This document shows, in pieces, positions 6,372 through 15,104 of a DNA stretch of 20,398 nt (its first letter is position 1; each line of letters begins with the position of its first letter). The notes beneath the pieces were generated by a model, which saw nothing but the letters and a program-made list of their open reading frames with translations, had not been told where the DNA came from and searched no databases. Source of the stretch: Solirubrobacteraceae bacterium (lineage in GTDB: Bacteria; Actinomycetota; Thermoleophilia; Solirubrobacterales; Solirubrobacteraceae); NCBI GenBank assembly GCA_016462245.1, contig JAEMTR010000003.1, forward strand, positions 5,733-26,130, in the 5' to 3' direction. The position numbers and the translations under genes are program-made.

Positions 6372-7160
6372 CTACTTGCCTACCCCGCCACCGGCAGCCG
6401 CGACCGGCGTGCCGGCTGCCTTCGCGAGCCCGGCCATCTTGGCCGCGTAACGCTCCGCAGTCATGACGGTGACCGTTTGACGCATGTAGGCGTGCCCGAG
6501 GCCGCAGAGCTCGGCACAGACAACATCGAATGTCCCGAGCTTGGTTGGCGTCAAGTTGTAGGTCGTCGTTATCCCTGGCACGGCATCTACCTTGAGCCGG
6601 AAGGCAGGTACCCAGAAGTCGTGGATAACGTCCTTCGAGCGGACATTGAACTTGACCGGCTCGTTGATCGGCAGATAGAGCCTTTCGCTCTTCACTGGAC
6701 CGCTGGGAGCCTGTGTTTCAAAGTCCCACGCGAACTGACCGCCGTTAACGTTGACAACCCGGGTTCCCTTTGCCGGTGCAGCCTGAATGTCGATGAGCAG
6801 GATTGCGGCGTAGGTCGTCAGTGCGGCGATGACGATCGTCGGCACGATCGTCCAGATCACCTCAAGCTTCGTGCTGCCGTGGATCGGCGGCCCATCGAGA
6901 TCTTCTTCACCCGGGCGCTGACGCCAGCGCCAGATGCTGAAAAGCATCATCGCCACCACTGCGACGAAGATCGGCACCGAGACGATTACGAGTACATCCC
7001 AGAAGGTGTCGATCGGGGGAGCAACGTCCGAGCCCTGCTCTGGGAACCAGTTGAGGGCAAGCATGAAGATGATGCCGATCACGGAGGCGACGACGATCAT
7101 TGCCAGCAGCACGATCCAATTCTTTGCGGTAACGGCGCCGCGGTGAGATTGGTCAGTCAT
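6372..7160 (-). CDS. ctaC: Cytochrome c oxidase subunit II, CuA only, without cytochrome c domain
   Basis: The electron-entry subunit of the A2-type oxidase. The 262 residues contain three hydrophobic segments (about 14-36, 53-77, 99-122) and then an external cupredoxin domain carrying the binuclear CuA site: His180 (IHDFWVPAF), Cys215, Glu217, Cys219, His223 and Met226 in CAELCGLGHAYM. The chain ends in an Ala/Gly-rich tail (TPVAAAGGGVGK) where CtaC1 continues into a cytochrome c domain. It therefore needs a separate soluble or anchored donor, for which the nearby cytochrome c-cupredoxin lipoprotein is a candidate. It is the first gene of the ctaC2-ctaD2-usp-ctaE operon. Its upstream region, shared with the end of the araC-type gene, holds an inverted repeat. 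Confidence 0.96.
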   Translation of the reverse strand: MTDQSHRGAVTAKNWIVLLAMIVVASVIGIIFMLALNWFPEQGSDVAPPIDTFWDVLVIVSVPIFVAVVAMMLFSIWRWRQRPGEEDLDGPPIHGSTKLEVIWTIVPTIVIAALTTYAAILLIDIQAAPAKGTRVVNVNGGQFAWDFETQAPSGPVKSERLYLPINEPVKFNVRSKDVIHDFWVPAFRLKVDAVPGITTTYNLTPTKLGTFDVVCAELCGLGHAYMRQTVTVMTAERYAAKMAGLAKAAGTPVAAAGGGVGK

Positions 7161-7234
7161 TAGCCCTACAGATTACCGGTTGTAGGCGACGCGGGCGCGC
7201 CGGTATCGGGGTTCGACGCGCCGCCGCTCATCAC

Positions 7235-7249
7235 GATTGAAGCTCAATC
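7235..7249. promoter_or_regulatory. Inverted repeat upstream of ctaC2
   Basis: GATTGA and TCAATC flank a 3-base spacer (AGC), a perfect 6-bp inverted repeat 75 bases upstream of the ctaC2 start and 13 bases after the araC-type stop. It may be an operator for ctaC2 or a weak terminator for the regulator gene. No T tract follows on the minus strand, so an operator is slightly favoured. A repeat this short can occur by chance. Confidence 0.3.
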
Positions 7250-7261
7250 TGGCGGCCGACT

Positions 7262-7657
7262 TCAAGCGGCTGCAGGGATCGGCACAGAATCTTCTCCGCG
7301 CGCACCGAAAAGCTGCGATTGGGCACGATAATCAGATGGCGCGCTGCCGTGCCGGCGGCGGAATGCTTTAGCGAACTGGGCTGGCTGGCGGTAGCCGACG
7401 TTGTGCGCAACCTCGCGCACCGTCAACTCACTGCCGACCAGCATCTCAGCCGCTCGATCCATCCGTACAGCGGTCAGGTACTGACGAAAAGTTGTGTGGC
7501 CGACCTCGGCAAAGGCACGCTGAAGTTGGCGCCTTGACGATGCGACGCGGTGGGCGAGGTCATCGAGCGCCAGTTCGTCGCCGTACTCGAACTCGACGAT
7601 TGAAGTGACCTCTCGGTAAAGGTCTAAACGGAGGGCGATAGTCGCTTGTCGCTGCAT
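7262..7657 (-). CDS. AraC-type DNA-binding protein lacking a sensor domain
   Basis: A 131-residue protein consisting almost only of an AraC/XylS-type double helix-turn-helix. The first HTH is at about ELALDDLAHRVASSRRQLQRAFAEV. The second is at LTVREVAHNVGYRQPAQFAKAFRRRHGSAPSDYR, which closely matches the family's C-terminal signature. No N-terminal effector domain is present, so it either acts constitutively or receives its signal from another protein, such as the divergent CBS protein. The ATG at 7657 is preferred over an in-frame GTG at 7675; neither has a good Shine-Dalgarno. It lies between the two oxidase gene sets, on the same strand as both and just upstream of ctaC2, and is a candidate regulator of them. 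Confidence 0.88.
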   Translation of the reverse strand: MQRQATIALRLDLYREVTSIVEFEYGDELALDDLAHRVASSRRQLQRAFAEVGHTTFRQYLTAVRMDRAAEMLVGSELTVREVAHNVGYRQPAQFAKAFRRRHGSAPSDYRAQSQLFGARGEDSVPIPAAA

Positions 7658-7730
7658 AGTGAAGTGAATACGCACCTACAGCTCAAAGGGATTACTCCGC
7701 CAACTAACGGCTCTGCGCTGTTGTTTGCTC

Positions 7731-7759
7731 TTTACAGCGCAGGCGGCAGCGGTTATGTT
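7731..7759 (+). promoter_or_regulatory. Sigma-70-like promoter for the CBS-domain gene
   Basis: TTTACA at 7731-7736 and TATGTT at 7754-7759 are separated by exactly 17 bases, matching the -35 (5 of 6) and -10 (4 of 6) consensus. Transcription would start near 7766, about 24 bases before the ATG at 7790, leaving room for the strong ribosome binding site. It lies in the 132-base region divergent from the araC-type gene. Confidence 0.5.
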
Positions 7760-7789
7760 CGCGGAACCGTCGAATTCGGAGGGGGAGCC

Positions 7790-8218
7790 ATGACGATGCA
7801 GGTTGGTGAAGCGATGAGTGAGTCGGTACTGACCGTTGGCCCAAGCCACACGCTGCGCGAGGTCGCGACGCTGATGGCGGCAAGGCACATTGGTTCGGCC
7901 GTAGTTCACGACCCGGAGCGCCCGGGGCCCGGCATCATCACTGAGCGCGACATCATGCTGTCACTTGGCGCCGGTGAATCGCCCGACGAGGAGCTGGTCG
8001 AAGCGCACATGGCCAGTGACGTGATTTTTGCCTCGCCGGACTGGTCGCTCGACGCCGCCGCCGAGTCAATGATTAGCCACGGCTTCCGCCACTTAGCCGT
8101 CGTCAGTGGCGGCGAGCTGGTGGGAATGCTTTCGATGCGCGACCTCGTGCGCTGCTACGTCGAGATTGCTTCTGCTGCGGCTGCCGTGGGCGCTCCCGTA
8201 GTGACCAGCGACAGCTAG
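7790..8218 (+). CDS. Twin CBS-domain protein
   Basis: A 142-residue cytoplasmic protein made of two CBS domains in tandem. The first (about 6-58) runs from EAMSESVLTVGPSHTLREVATLMAARHIGSAVV to IITERDIM. The second (about 70-125) runs from HMASDVIFASPDWSLDAAAESM through HGFRHLAVV to LVGMLSMRDLV. Paired CBS domains usually bind adenine nucleotides (AMP, ATP, NADH or S-adenosyl ligands) and act as energy sensors. No catalytic or transporter domain is attached. The start at 7790 follows GGAGGGGGAG at a good distance; the in-frame sequence upstream is atypical. It is divergent from the AraC-type gene and sits between the oxidase operons. Its stop interlocks with that of the convergent 74-residue gene. 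Confidence 0.9.
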   Translation: MTMQVGEAMSESVLTVGPSHTLREVATLMAARHIGSAVVHDPERPGPGIITERDIMLSLGAGESPDEELVEAHMASDVIFASPDWSLDAAAESMISHGFRHLAVVSGGELVGMLSMRDLVRCYVEIASAAAAVGAPVVTSDS

Positions 8219-8439
8219 TGGCCGCTTGGTAGCTCGCCATGCTCGCGGATGGCGTTACGGATCCAGCCGTAAATCGCGACGACCATGATCAAGAGCCCGA
8301 TCACGCTCAGGTACCACAAGTCAAGTACACCGATTAGGAGCAATGAGAGGCCTACGGCGATCAGAACCGGCTGAAGGCTGCCGCCAGGAAGGCGGATCTT
8401 CTCGCCGGCCGGCTCAGCGTTCTGCTCTTGATCGCTCAT
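8215..8439 (-). CDS. Small two-helix membrane protein, probable oxidase subunit IV-like
   Basis: A 74-residue protein with a charged N-terminus (MSDQEQNAEPAGEK), the segment IRLPGGSLQPVLIAVGLSLLLIGVL, a second helix (LSVIGLLIMVVAIYGWI) and a polar tail. The P-x-S-x-x-P-V-L motif before the first helix, and the WIRxxxxEHGELP end, resemble small fourth-subunit-type proteins encoded with actinobacterial aa3 oxidases. The ATG overlaps the stop of the preceding 36-residue gene (ATGA), implying translational coupling. It is the last gene of the ctaC1-ctaD1-ctaB operon. The subunit IV assignment is inference from position and topology. Confidence 0.75.
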   Translation of the reverse strand: MSDQEQNAEPAGEKIRLPGGSLQPVLIAVGLSLLLIGVLDLWYLSVIGLLIMVVAIYGWIRNAIREHGELPSGH

Positions 8440-8546
8440 GAGATGTAAAGCGCCGCGGCTACGAAGGAGAGGCCGAACATGACGAAGCCGATCGCTGTGA
8501 TCAATAGTCCGGCGCGGTTGTTTTTGCGGGCGAGGTTTTTATCCAT
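8436..8546 (-). CDS. 36-residue single-helix membrane protein, Cox11-anchor-like
   Basis: A very short gene: MDKNLARKNNRAG, then one hydrophobic helix (LLITAIGFVMFGLSFVAAALY), then stop. AAAGGAAG precedes the ATG at 8546 by 4-5 bases, a strong ribosome binding site. It starts 17 bases after ctaB, and its TGA overlaps the next start codon (ATGA). The basic N-R pair followed by a Gly-rich helix ending in LY resembles the membrane anchor at the start of Cox11/CtaG copper chaperones and the 'cytochrome oxidase small assembly protein' type encoded beside oxidase genes elsewhere. No copper-binding domain follows. A role in oxidase assembly is inferred. Confidence 0.72.
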   Translation of the reverse strand: MDKNLARKNNRAGLLITAIGFVMFGLSFVAAALYIS

Positions 8547-8563
8547 CTCTTCCTTTGAACAGC

Positions 8564-9475
8564 TTACAGCCAGACGTCAGCGACCATCGCTGCGAATAGG
8601 ACCGCAAGATAGAGCAGCGAGAAGAGGTACAGGCGCAAGGCCGAGGCGCGGTCGGCGCGGCGTCGCAACTGCCAGGCCATCACGATCAGCGTCAAACCAA
8701 GGCTGAGCGAGACGATCAGGTAGGGAACGCCGAGCCCACCGGCGCAGAATGGAAGCTGCGAGACGGCATAAAGCAGGATCGAATAGAGCAGGATCTGGCG
8801 CCGCGTTTCATCTTCGCCGCGGACGACGGGCAGCATTGGAATTCCCGCCGCCTCGTAGTCATCTTTCATCAGCAGGCTGAGCGCCCAGAAGTGCGGTGGA
8901 GTCCAGAAGAAGACGATGAAGAAGAGGAAGATCGCCAAGCCGCTCAGCGAGCCGGTGACTGCAGCCCAGCCAACCAGCGGCGGCACGGCCCCCGCGGCAC
9001 CGCCCCAGATGATGTTCTGCCACGTGTGGCGCTTCAGCAGCATCGTATAACCGACCGCGTAGCCGATGAAGCCGGCGAACGAGAGAGCGGCGGCAAGCGG
9101 GTTGACGAGCAGCGTCAGCCAGACAAGCGAAGCTGCGCCGAGGATCAGGCCGAAGCTGAGCGCTGCGCGTGGCGAGACGCGCCCGGAGGCGACCGGTCGG
9201 TCGGCAGTGCGCTCCATGAGCAGGTCAACGTCGCGGTCGTACCAATGGTTAATCGCGCCCGACCCACCGGCCGACATTGCGCCACCGATCAGCGTTGCGA
9301 TGATCAGCGCGATCGACGGGCGCCCAGCAATCAACATCGCGGCCACCGTCGTGAACAGCAGCAGGCTCTGAACCTTCGGCTTCGTCAGCGCAACGTAATC
9401 GTTGATCCGCTGGCGCGCGGCCGACGGGGCGATCGCCGCGGATGCGGCGCTGTTGCCTAAAACAACTTGTGGCAT
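8564..9475 (-). CDS. ctaB: Protoheme IX farnesyltransferase (heme O synthase)
   Basis: Transfers a farnesyl group to heme b to make heme O, the precursor of heme A for both aa3-type oxidases. The 303 residues follow the UbiA-family plan with about nine membrane helices. The first Asp-rich prenyl-diphosphate site is NHWYDRDVD at 76-84 followed by MERTADRP; the second conserved loop is MKDDYEAAGIPMLPVVRGE at about 203-221. WTPPHFW (191-197) is typical of CtaB. It starts 10 bases after ctaD1 and precedes the two small membrane proteins. The heme A synthase gene (ctaA) needed for the next step is not in the window. Confidence 0.97.
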   Translation of the reverse strand: MPQVVLGNSAASAAIAPSAARQRINDYVALTKPKVQSLLLFTTVAAMLIAGRPSIALIIATLIGGAMSAGGSGAINHWYDRDVDLLMERTADRPVASGRVSPRAALSFGLILGAASLVWLTLLVNPLAAALSFAGFIGYAVGYTMLLKRHTWQNIIWGGAAGAVPPLVGWAAVTGSLSGLAIFLFFIVFFWTPPHFWALSLLMKDDYEAAGIPMLPVVRGEDETRRQILLYSILLYAVSQLPFCAGGLGVPYLIVSLSLGLTLIVMAWQLRRRADRASALRLYLFSLLYLAVLFAAMVADVWL

Positions 9476-9485
9476 CGGCGGCTTT

Positions 9486-11180
<1,695 letters not shown>

Positions 11181-11187
11181 CTGCTGA

Positions 11188-12417
11188 TCACTTTCCGTTT
11201 ACAGCTTCGTCGATGTATTTAATAAGCGCGTCAAGCTCGGCTTTCGTCAACGATGTGCCGTAATTGGCGGGCATGATGTTCGCTGCGTAGCCCTTCGAGA
11301 TGATCTTGTTCGGGTAGAGCGTCGAGGCTTTGATCATCGCCGCGCTCTGCCCCTTAAGCACCGTATTCAAGTTCGGACCAACGGCGCCCTTCGTGCCAGC
11401 GTCGGCGAGCACGTGGCAGGAACCGCAGGCAAGCGCACCGGTGGCTGGCACGCCAGCGACAAAGATCTTCTTGCCGTCGGCAGCTGCGACCGGCGCCGCG
11501 GCAGCTGGCGCTTCGCTCTTCGGCACGGTTTTGAGCGCCGCTTCGTCCTTGGCGACGAGTTTGTTTCGGGCTGCCGCAGCGCTCTTCTCGGCAGCCAGAA
11601 TCGCCGTCTTTTGGTCGGCGTACCAGAGCTTGAACTCGTCAGGCGAGACGGCCTTCACGGAGGCGATCATCGATGCGTGGCCGCGGCCACAGAGCTCAGC
11701 GCACTGGCCCTCGTAGACGCCCGGCTCCGAGATCTTGAACCAGGTGTAGTTGGTGTAGCCAGGGACGGCGTCGAACTTGCCACCGAGCTCAGGGATCCAC
11801 CAGGAATGCTGAACATCCTGCGCGCGAATGTTTAGCGTGACGGTTGTGTCCGTTGGGACAACCATCTGCTCATAAGAGAAAACATTGTTGAGGTTGTTGG
11901 TGTCGGTGTCGGCATAGGTGTAGCGCCAGACGTACTGCTGGCCGTTGACGTCGATGTCGAGCGAGCGGCCGTTCGGCGGCAGCGAGGGTTTCGTCGGACC
12001 GCTGGCGAAGGCGACGTTCTTTGGCGTCGCGAGCCCGTTGGCGCTTGAGTTTGGTGGGTTCTTGATCTGGTCGAGCTTGAGGAAGGTGACGACAGAGATC
12101 AGCACCAGCAGCATTGCGGCGCCGACCGTCCAGCCAATTTCCAGGCGGTTGTTGCCGTGAACTCGAACGGCAACGGCGCCCTTGCTTGAGCGGTACTTCA
12201 TCACGGTCCAGATCAAGAGACCGCCGACGCCAAAAAAGACAACGCAGCCGAGGCCAAAGATCCACAGGTAAAGCGAACGGATTGCTTCGGCGTTTGGCGT
12301 GCCGCCGCCAGATTGAGGGGCGATCAAATCTGCGAACGCGGAGGAGGCCGGGAGTAGCGACGCGGCAACAAGAACGAGCGCGAATAGGAGGCTGTTCTTG
12401 GCTGGACGAGAGGTCAT
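11188..12417 (-). CDS. ctaC: Cytochrome c oxidase subunit II with fused cytochrome c domain (caa3 type)
   Basis: Electron-entry subunit of the A1-type oxidase. Counting from ATG 12417 (409 residues): signal peptide to about residue 29 (ASSAFA), two membrane helices (about 49-72 and 96-114), and a CuA domain with His204, Cys239, Glu241, Cys243, His247 and Met250 (CAELCGRGHASM). A long Ala/Lys/Glu linker (about 268-312) follows, then a class I cytochrome c domain with CGSCH at 331-335, GPNL at 348-351, probable axial Met382 (NIMPANYG) and the last helix ending YIDEAVNGK. This is the caa3 layout, receiving electrons from a bc complex or carrier. An in-frame GTG at 12429 is an alternative start with a distant AGGA. 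It is the first gene of the ctaC1-ctaD1-ctaB set. Confidence 0.96.
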   Translation of the reverse strand: MTSRPAKNSLLFALVLVAASLLPASSAFADLIAPQSGGGTPNAEAIRSLYLWIFGLGCVVFFGVGGLLIWTVMKYRSSKGAVAVRVHGNNRLEIGWTVGAAMLLVLISVVTFLKLDQIKNPPNSSANGLATPKNVAFASGPTKPSLPPNGRSLDIDVNGQQYVWRYTYADTDTNNLNNVFSYEQMVVPTDTTVTLNIRAQDVQHSWWIPELGGKFDAVPGYTNYTWFKISEPGVYEGQCAELCGRGHASMIASVKAVSPDEFKLWYADQKTAILAAEKSAAAARNKLVAKDEAALKTVPKSEAPAAAAPVAAADGKKIFVAGVPATGALACGSCHVLADAGTKGAVGPNLNTVLKGQSAAMIKASTLYPNKIISKGYAANIMPANYGTSLTKAELDALIKYIDEAVNGK

Positions 12418-12474
12418 TGGGTAACGCACGAGATCAGCAATCCTATAAAGGAATCGGACGAGAGGAAGCGCGCC

Positions 12475-13296
12475 TTAGCGCCCAGTAAATGATGTCGCCC
12501 GCTTTTCAACGAACGCGACCACGCCTTCGGCGAAGTCTGAGCTGCTGGCCATCTCCTGCTGGAGCGATGCTTCGAGTGCCAACTGATCATCGAGCGGGCC
12601 GAAGATCCAGTTGTTTAGCTGTCGTTTCGAACCGGCGTACGAGCGCGTTGGCCCGCCTGCGAGGCGCCCTGAGAGCTCGTCGATCTCGTCGTCAAACGTC
12701 TCAGCGTCATAGACCCCGTTGATCAAACCCCAGTCGGCCGCCTTGGCGGCGTCGACGCGCTCGCCGAGCATCGCCATCTCGGCCGCGCGCGCAAGTCCGA
12801 TTCGCGCAGGGATAAACGCCGACGAGCCGCCGTCGGGTACCAAGCCAATGTTCACGAAGGCCAGCAGGAAGTAAGCGTTCTCGGTTGCGTAGACGAGATC
12901 GGCGCAGAGCGCTAGCGACAGGCCAACGCCTACGCAGGGTCCTTGCACGGCGCTGACGACGGGCTTCGGAAGGCGCCGCAGGCCGGTGATGACTGGGTGG
13001 TAGCGCTCGTGCAGTGCGCGCTCGAGGTCGGGCAGGCCGTCGTCTTTTGTAAGTCCACCGGCGGCGCCGTCCTTGAGGTCGGCGCCGGAACAGACGGCGC
13101 GGCCGGCCGCGCCAATCACTACGGCGCGAATCTCGTCGTCGTCACGGACGGCCTCGTAGGCGGCGAATAGGTCGGCGCTCATCTGCCCGTTCCATGCGTT
13201 CAGCGAGTCAGGTCGGTTCAGCTCGATCTTCGCGGCCGCTCCGCTGCGCAGCAGGTTCACGGTCTCGTACTCGGTTTCGATCTCAAACTTGGCCAT
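12475..13296 (-). CDS. Crotonase-superfamily protein, PaaG/enoyl-CoA isomerase-like
   Basis: A 273-residue acyl-CoA-handling protein of the enoyl-CoA hydratase/isomerase fold. The oxyanion-hole segments are present: SGADLKD at 70-76 and GPCVGVG at 119-125. The two glutamates used by true enoyl-CoA hydratases are not found at their aligned places (GVGLSLALCAD instead of GGGCELAMMCD; LAF instead of QPE). Instead it has Asp155 in IGLVPDGG, as in PaaG-type and other isomerases. Isomerisation of an acyl-CoA is therefore more likely than hydration, with the substrate unknown. The gene is divergent from the amidotransferase gene (56 bases between starts) and ends 57 bases before the ctaC1 start, so it could be read through into ctaC1. 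Confidence 0.9.
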   Translation of the reverse strand: MAKFEIETEYETVNLLRSGAAAKIELNRPDSLNAWNGQMSADLFAAYEAVRDDDEIRAVVIGAAGRAVCSGADLKDGAAGGLTKDDGLPDLERALHERYHPVITGLRRLPKPVVSAVQGPCVGVGLSLALCADLVYATENAYFLLAFVNIGLVPDGGSSAFIPARIGLARAAEMAMLGERVDAAKAADWGLINGVYDAETFDDEIDELSGRLAGGPTRSYAGSKRQLNNWIFGPLDDQLALEASLQQEMASSSDFAEGVVAFVEKRATSFTGR

Positions 13297-13352
13297 CTGC
13301 GCATCTTATGGAGTCAGTGCAGGGATCGGGCTGTGGCTCTAGCCTTGAGCCG

Positions 13353-14069
13353 ATGGCCGACCGACGACCACTAATCGCGATCAGCTCCTACGTTGAGCAA
13401 GCTCGCTGGAGCCTCTGGAACACAGAGGCTGCGCTGGTGCCGCAGGTCTTCGTCGAGGCAGTGCAGAGGGCGGGCGGTTTTGCGTTGCTGCTACCACCTG
13501 ACGCGTCTTTCGCTGCTGGCGGCGCGGAGCAGGTTCTCGCTGCCGTTGATGGTTTGCTCTTGACCGGCGGACCTGACGTCGATGCTTCGCTTTATGGCCA
13601 GCAGGCGGCCCCTGAACACGAGGGCTCGCGGATCGAACGCGATCAGAGCGAGCTGGCGCTGATCAACGCCGCGATTGAGACTGACCTGCCGCTGCTCGCG
13701 GTCTGCCGTGGGATGCAGCTGCTGAACGTGGCTCGTGGCGGCACGCTGATTCAAGACCTGCCCAAGTACCACCGGCCCAACCCCGGTTCGTTCGAAGGCA
13801 GCGAACACGATGTCCGTTTGGCTGACGGCTCGCTGGCCGCGGCGGTCGCTGGCGAGCTGGTCCACTCAGCGATGCAGCACCACCACCAAGGCGTTGAGCT
13901 GGTTGGTGACGGTCTGACCGTCACCGGGTGGTCGGTTGACGACAACCTCCCGGAAGCGATTGAGATGAAGGACCGTCGTTTCATGCTCGGCGTGCAGTGG
14001 CACCCTGAAGCCGACCCGACGAGCCCGGTGATCGGCTCCTTTGTTCGCGTCTGCGCCGCGGGCCTTTAG
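13353..14069 (+). CDS. Class-I glutamine amidotransferase-like hydrolase (gamma-glutamyl-GABA hydrolase family)
   Basis: A 238-residue cytoplasmic hydrolase of the peptidase C26 / PuuD family, which cleaves gamma-glutamyl amides. The triad is visible: nucleophile Cys118 in AVCRGMQLLNV, with His217 and Glu219 in WHPEAD. TGGPDVD (71-77) is the oxyanion-strand motif, and the N-terminal PLIAISSYVEQARWS is typical. It is stand-alone, with no synthetase partner fused or adjacent. The ATG at 13353 was chosen because family similarity begins there; the frame is open upstream but overlaps the divergent crotonase start. Its stop interlocks with that of the epimerase gene. The natural substrate is unknown. 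Confidence 0.92.
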   Translation: MADRRPLIAISSYVEQARWSLWNTEAALVPQVFVEAVQRAGGFALLLPPDASFAAGGAEQVLAAVDGLLLTGGPDVDASLYGQQAAPEHEGSRIERDQSELALINAAIETDLPLLAVCRGMQLLNVARGGTLIQDLPKYHRPNPGSFEGSEHDVRLADGSLAAAVAGELVHSAMQHHHQGVELVGDGLTVTGWSVDDNLPEAIEMKDRRFMLGVQWHPEADPTSPVIGSFVRVCAAGL

Positions 14070-15079
14070 TCCAGCAATCCCTCTGCGCGTAGCCAGAGTT
14101 CGGTCCGGCGCATTCCTTCGTCGAAGTCAACCCGAGGCTCCCAGCCGAGCAGTTCACGGGCGCGGGTGTTTGGGTAGACGGCTTGCCGTGAGACGTAGCG
14201 GATCGCCTCGCGGCTGACGCTTGGCTGCGTGCCACGAAGTTTCGCGAAGCGCTCTGCGGCGAAGGCGAACGCTTCGATCAGCGGCGCTGGCGCAGTGCGC
14301 ACCTTCTTCTGACCGAGCATCTGGGCGTAGCGGCCGAAGAACTCCAAGGTTGTAATTGGCACGCCATCCCAAGCAGTGACGGCTTGGCCTGCGGCCTCAG
14401 CAGTTGTAAGAGCGCGCAGGATGCAGTCGACGAGGTCGTCGATGTAGACCAGCGTCATCAGCGCATCGCCTTTGCCGGGCAGCGCGAAGCTGCCGGCTCG
14501 GAGCGCTTCGATTGGGCGGATTGCCCACGGCACTGAGCCGGGGCCGTAAACGTCGCCTGGCCTGACGACCGCGCCGCCGCGCCGCAGCGCAAGGTAATCG
14601 GAGGCTGCCTTGGTGTCGGCGTAGGGTGCGCCGCTGGCCCGTGGCGCGGCCTCTTCGTCGAGGTCGCTGCTGAATTCATAGCCCCAACTGGCGACCGATG
14701 AGAGGTGCGCTATTCGCTCAATCCCGGCCGCCTGGGCGGCGTCAAAGACGGCGCAGCTGCCGCGCACATTGACTTCGATGAACTGTTCCATCGTGCCCCA
14801 GTCGCCGACGATCGCGGCGGTGTGTATCAGCCCGTCGCAGCGATCGAGCGCGGCGGCGATGGCGCTCACGTCGAGCACGTCGGCGGCGACGAAGCGGGCG
14901 CCGGTTGCCTCGACGTCAACCCGCCTCTCGGCGCGGACGTCGATCCCAACCGCCTGCGCGCCTTCGGCATTGAGCCTTCTGCAGAGCGCCTCTCCGATGA
15001 AGCCACCGGCGCCGGTTACTGCGATTGTTTGCCCGCCGAGCTGCACCCTCCAACCGTATACTGCGCCAACCTTGCGCAC
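14066..15079 (-). CDS. NAD-dependent epimerase/dehydratase (extended SDR)
   Basis: A Rossmann-fold oxidoreductase of the extended short-chain dehydrogenase class. TGAGGFIG at 22-29 is the NAD(P)-binding glycine motif. DVLD (67-70) and HTAAI (86-90) follow, LSSVAS sits at about 126-131 with the catalytic Ser, and the Tyr153-x-x-x-Lys157 pair lies in YADTK. VVRPGDVYGPG and TLVYIDDLVDCIL are typical of the substrate half; family members act on nucleotide sugars or on sterol/hydroxy substrates, and which one cannot be told. The start is GTG at 15079, or possibly GTG 15046 (VQLGGQTIAVTG). It is divergent from the PAP2 gene over only about 25 bases. Confidence 0.9.
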   Translation of the reverse strand: MRKVGAVYGWRVQLGGQTIAVTGAGGFIGEALCRRLNAEGAQAVGIDVRAERRVDVEATGARFVAADVLDVSAIAAALDRCDGLIHTAAIVGDWGTMEQFIEVNVRGSCAVFDAAQAAGIERIAHLSSVASWGYEFSSDLDEEAAPRASGAPYADTKAASDYLALRRGGAVVRPGDVYGPGSVPWAIRPIEALRAGSFALPGKGDALMTLVYIDDLVDCILRALTTAEAAGQAVTAWDGVPITTLEFFGRYAQMLGQKKVRTAPAPLIEAFAFAAERFAKLRGTQPSVSREAIRYVSRQAVYPNTRARELLGWEPRVDFDEGMRRTELWLRAEGLLD

Positions 15080-15104
15080 CTCTAAAGCTCTGCGGATAGC
15101 GGCA

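Noticed and set aside
6372..6374. The ctaC2 amber codon as a sequencing error joining CtaC2 to an intact cytochrome c domain
   Set aside because: Even with the stop removed, the tail lacks the CxxCH and axial Met region, so the domain is deleted, not merely interrupted.
6300..7163. Long open frame of 287 codons on the plus strand opposite ctaC2
   Set aside because: It lies wholly antisense to a well-conserved subunit II gene; its Arg/Asp/His-rich composition is typical of a GC-rich shadow frame.
14769..15104. Upstream extension of the PAP2 gene by 112 codons
   Set aside because: The extension is opposite the 5' part of the epimerase gene, is Ser/Ala/Pro-rich shadow sequence, and has no membrane or PAP2 features.
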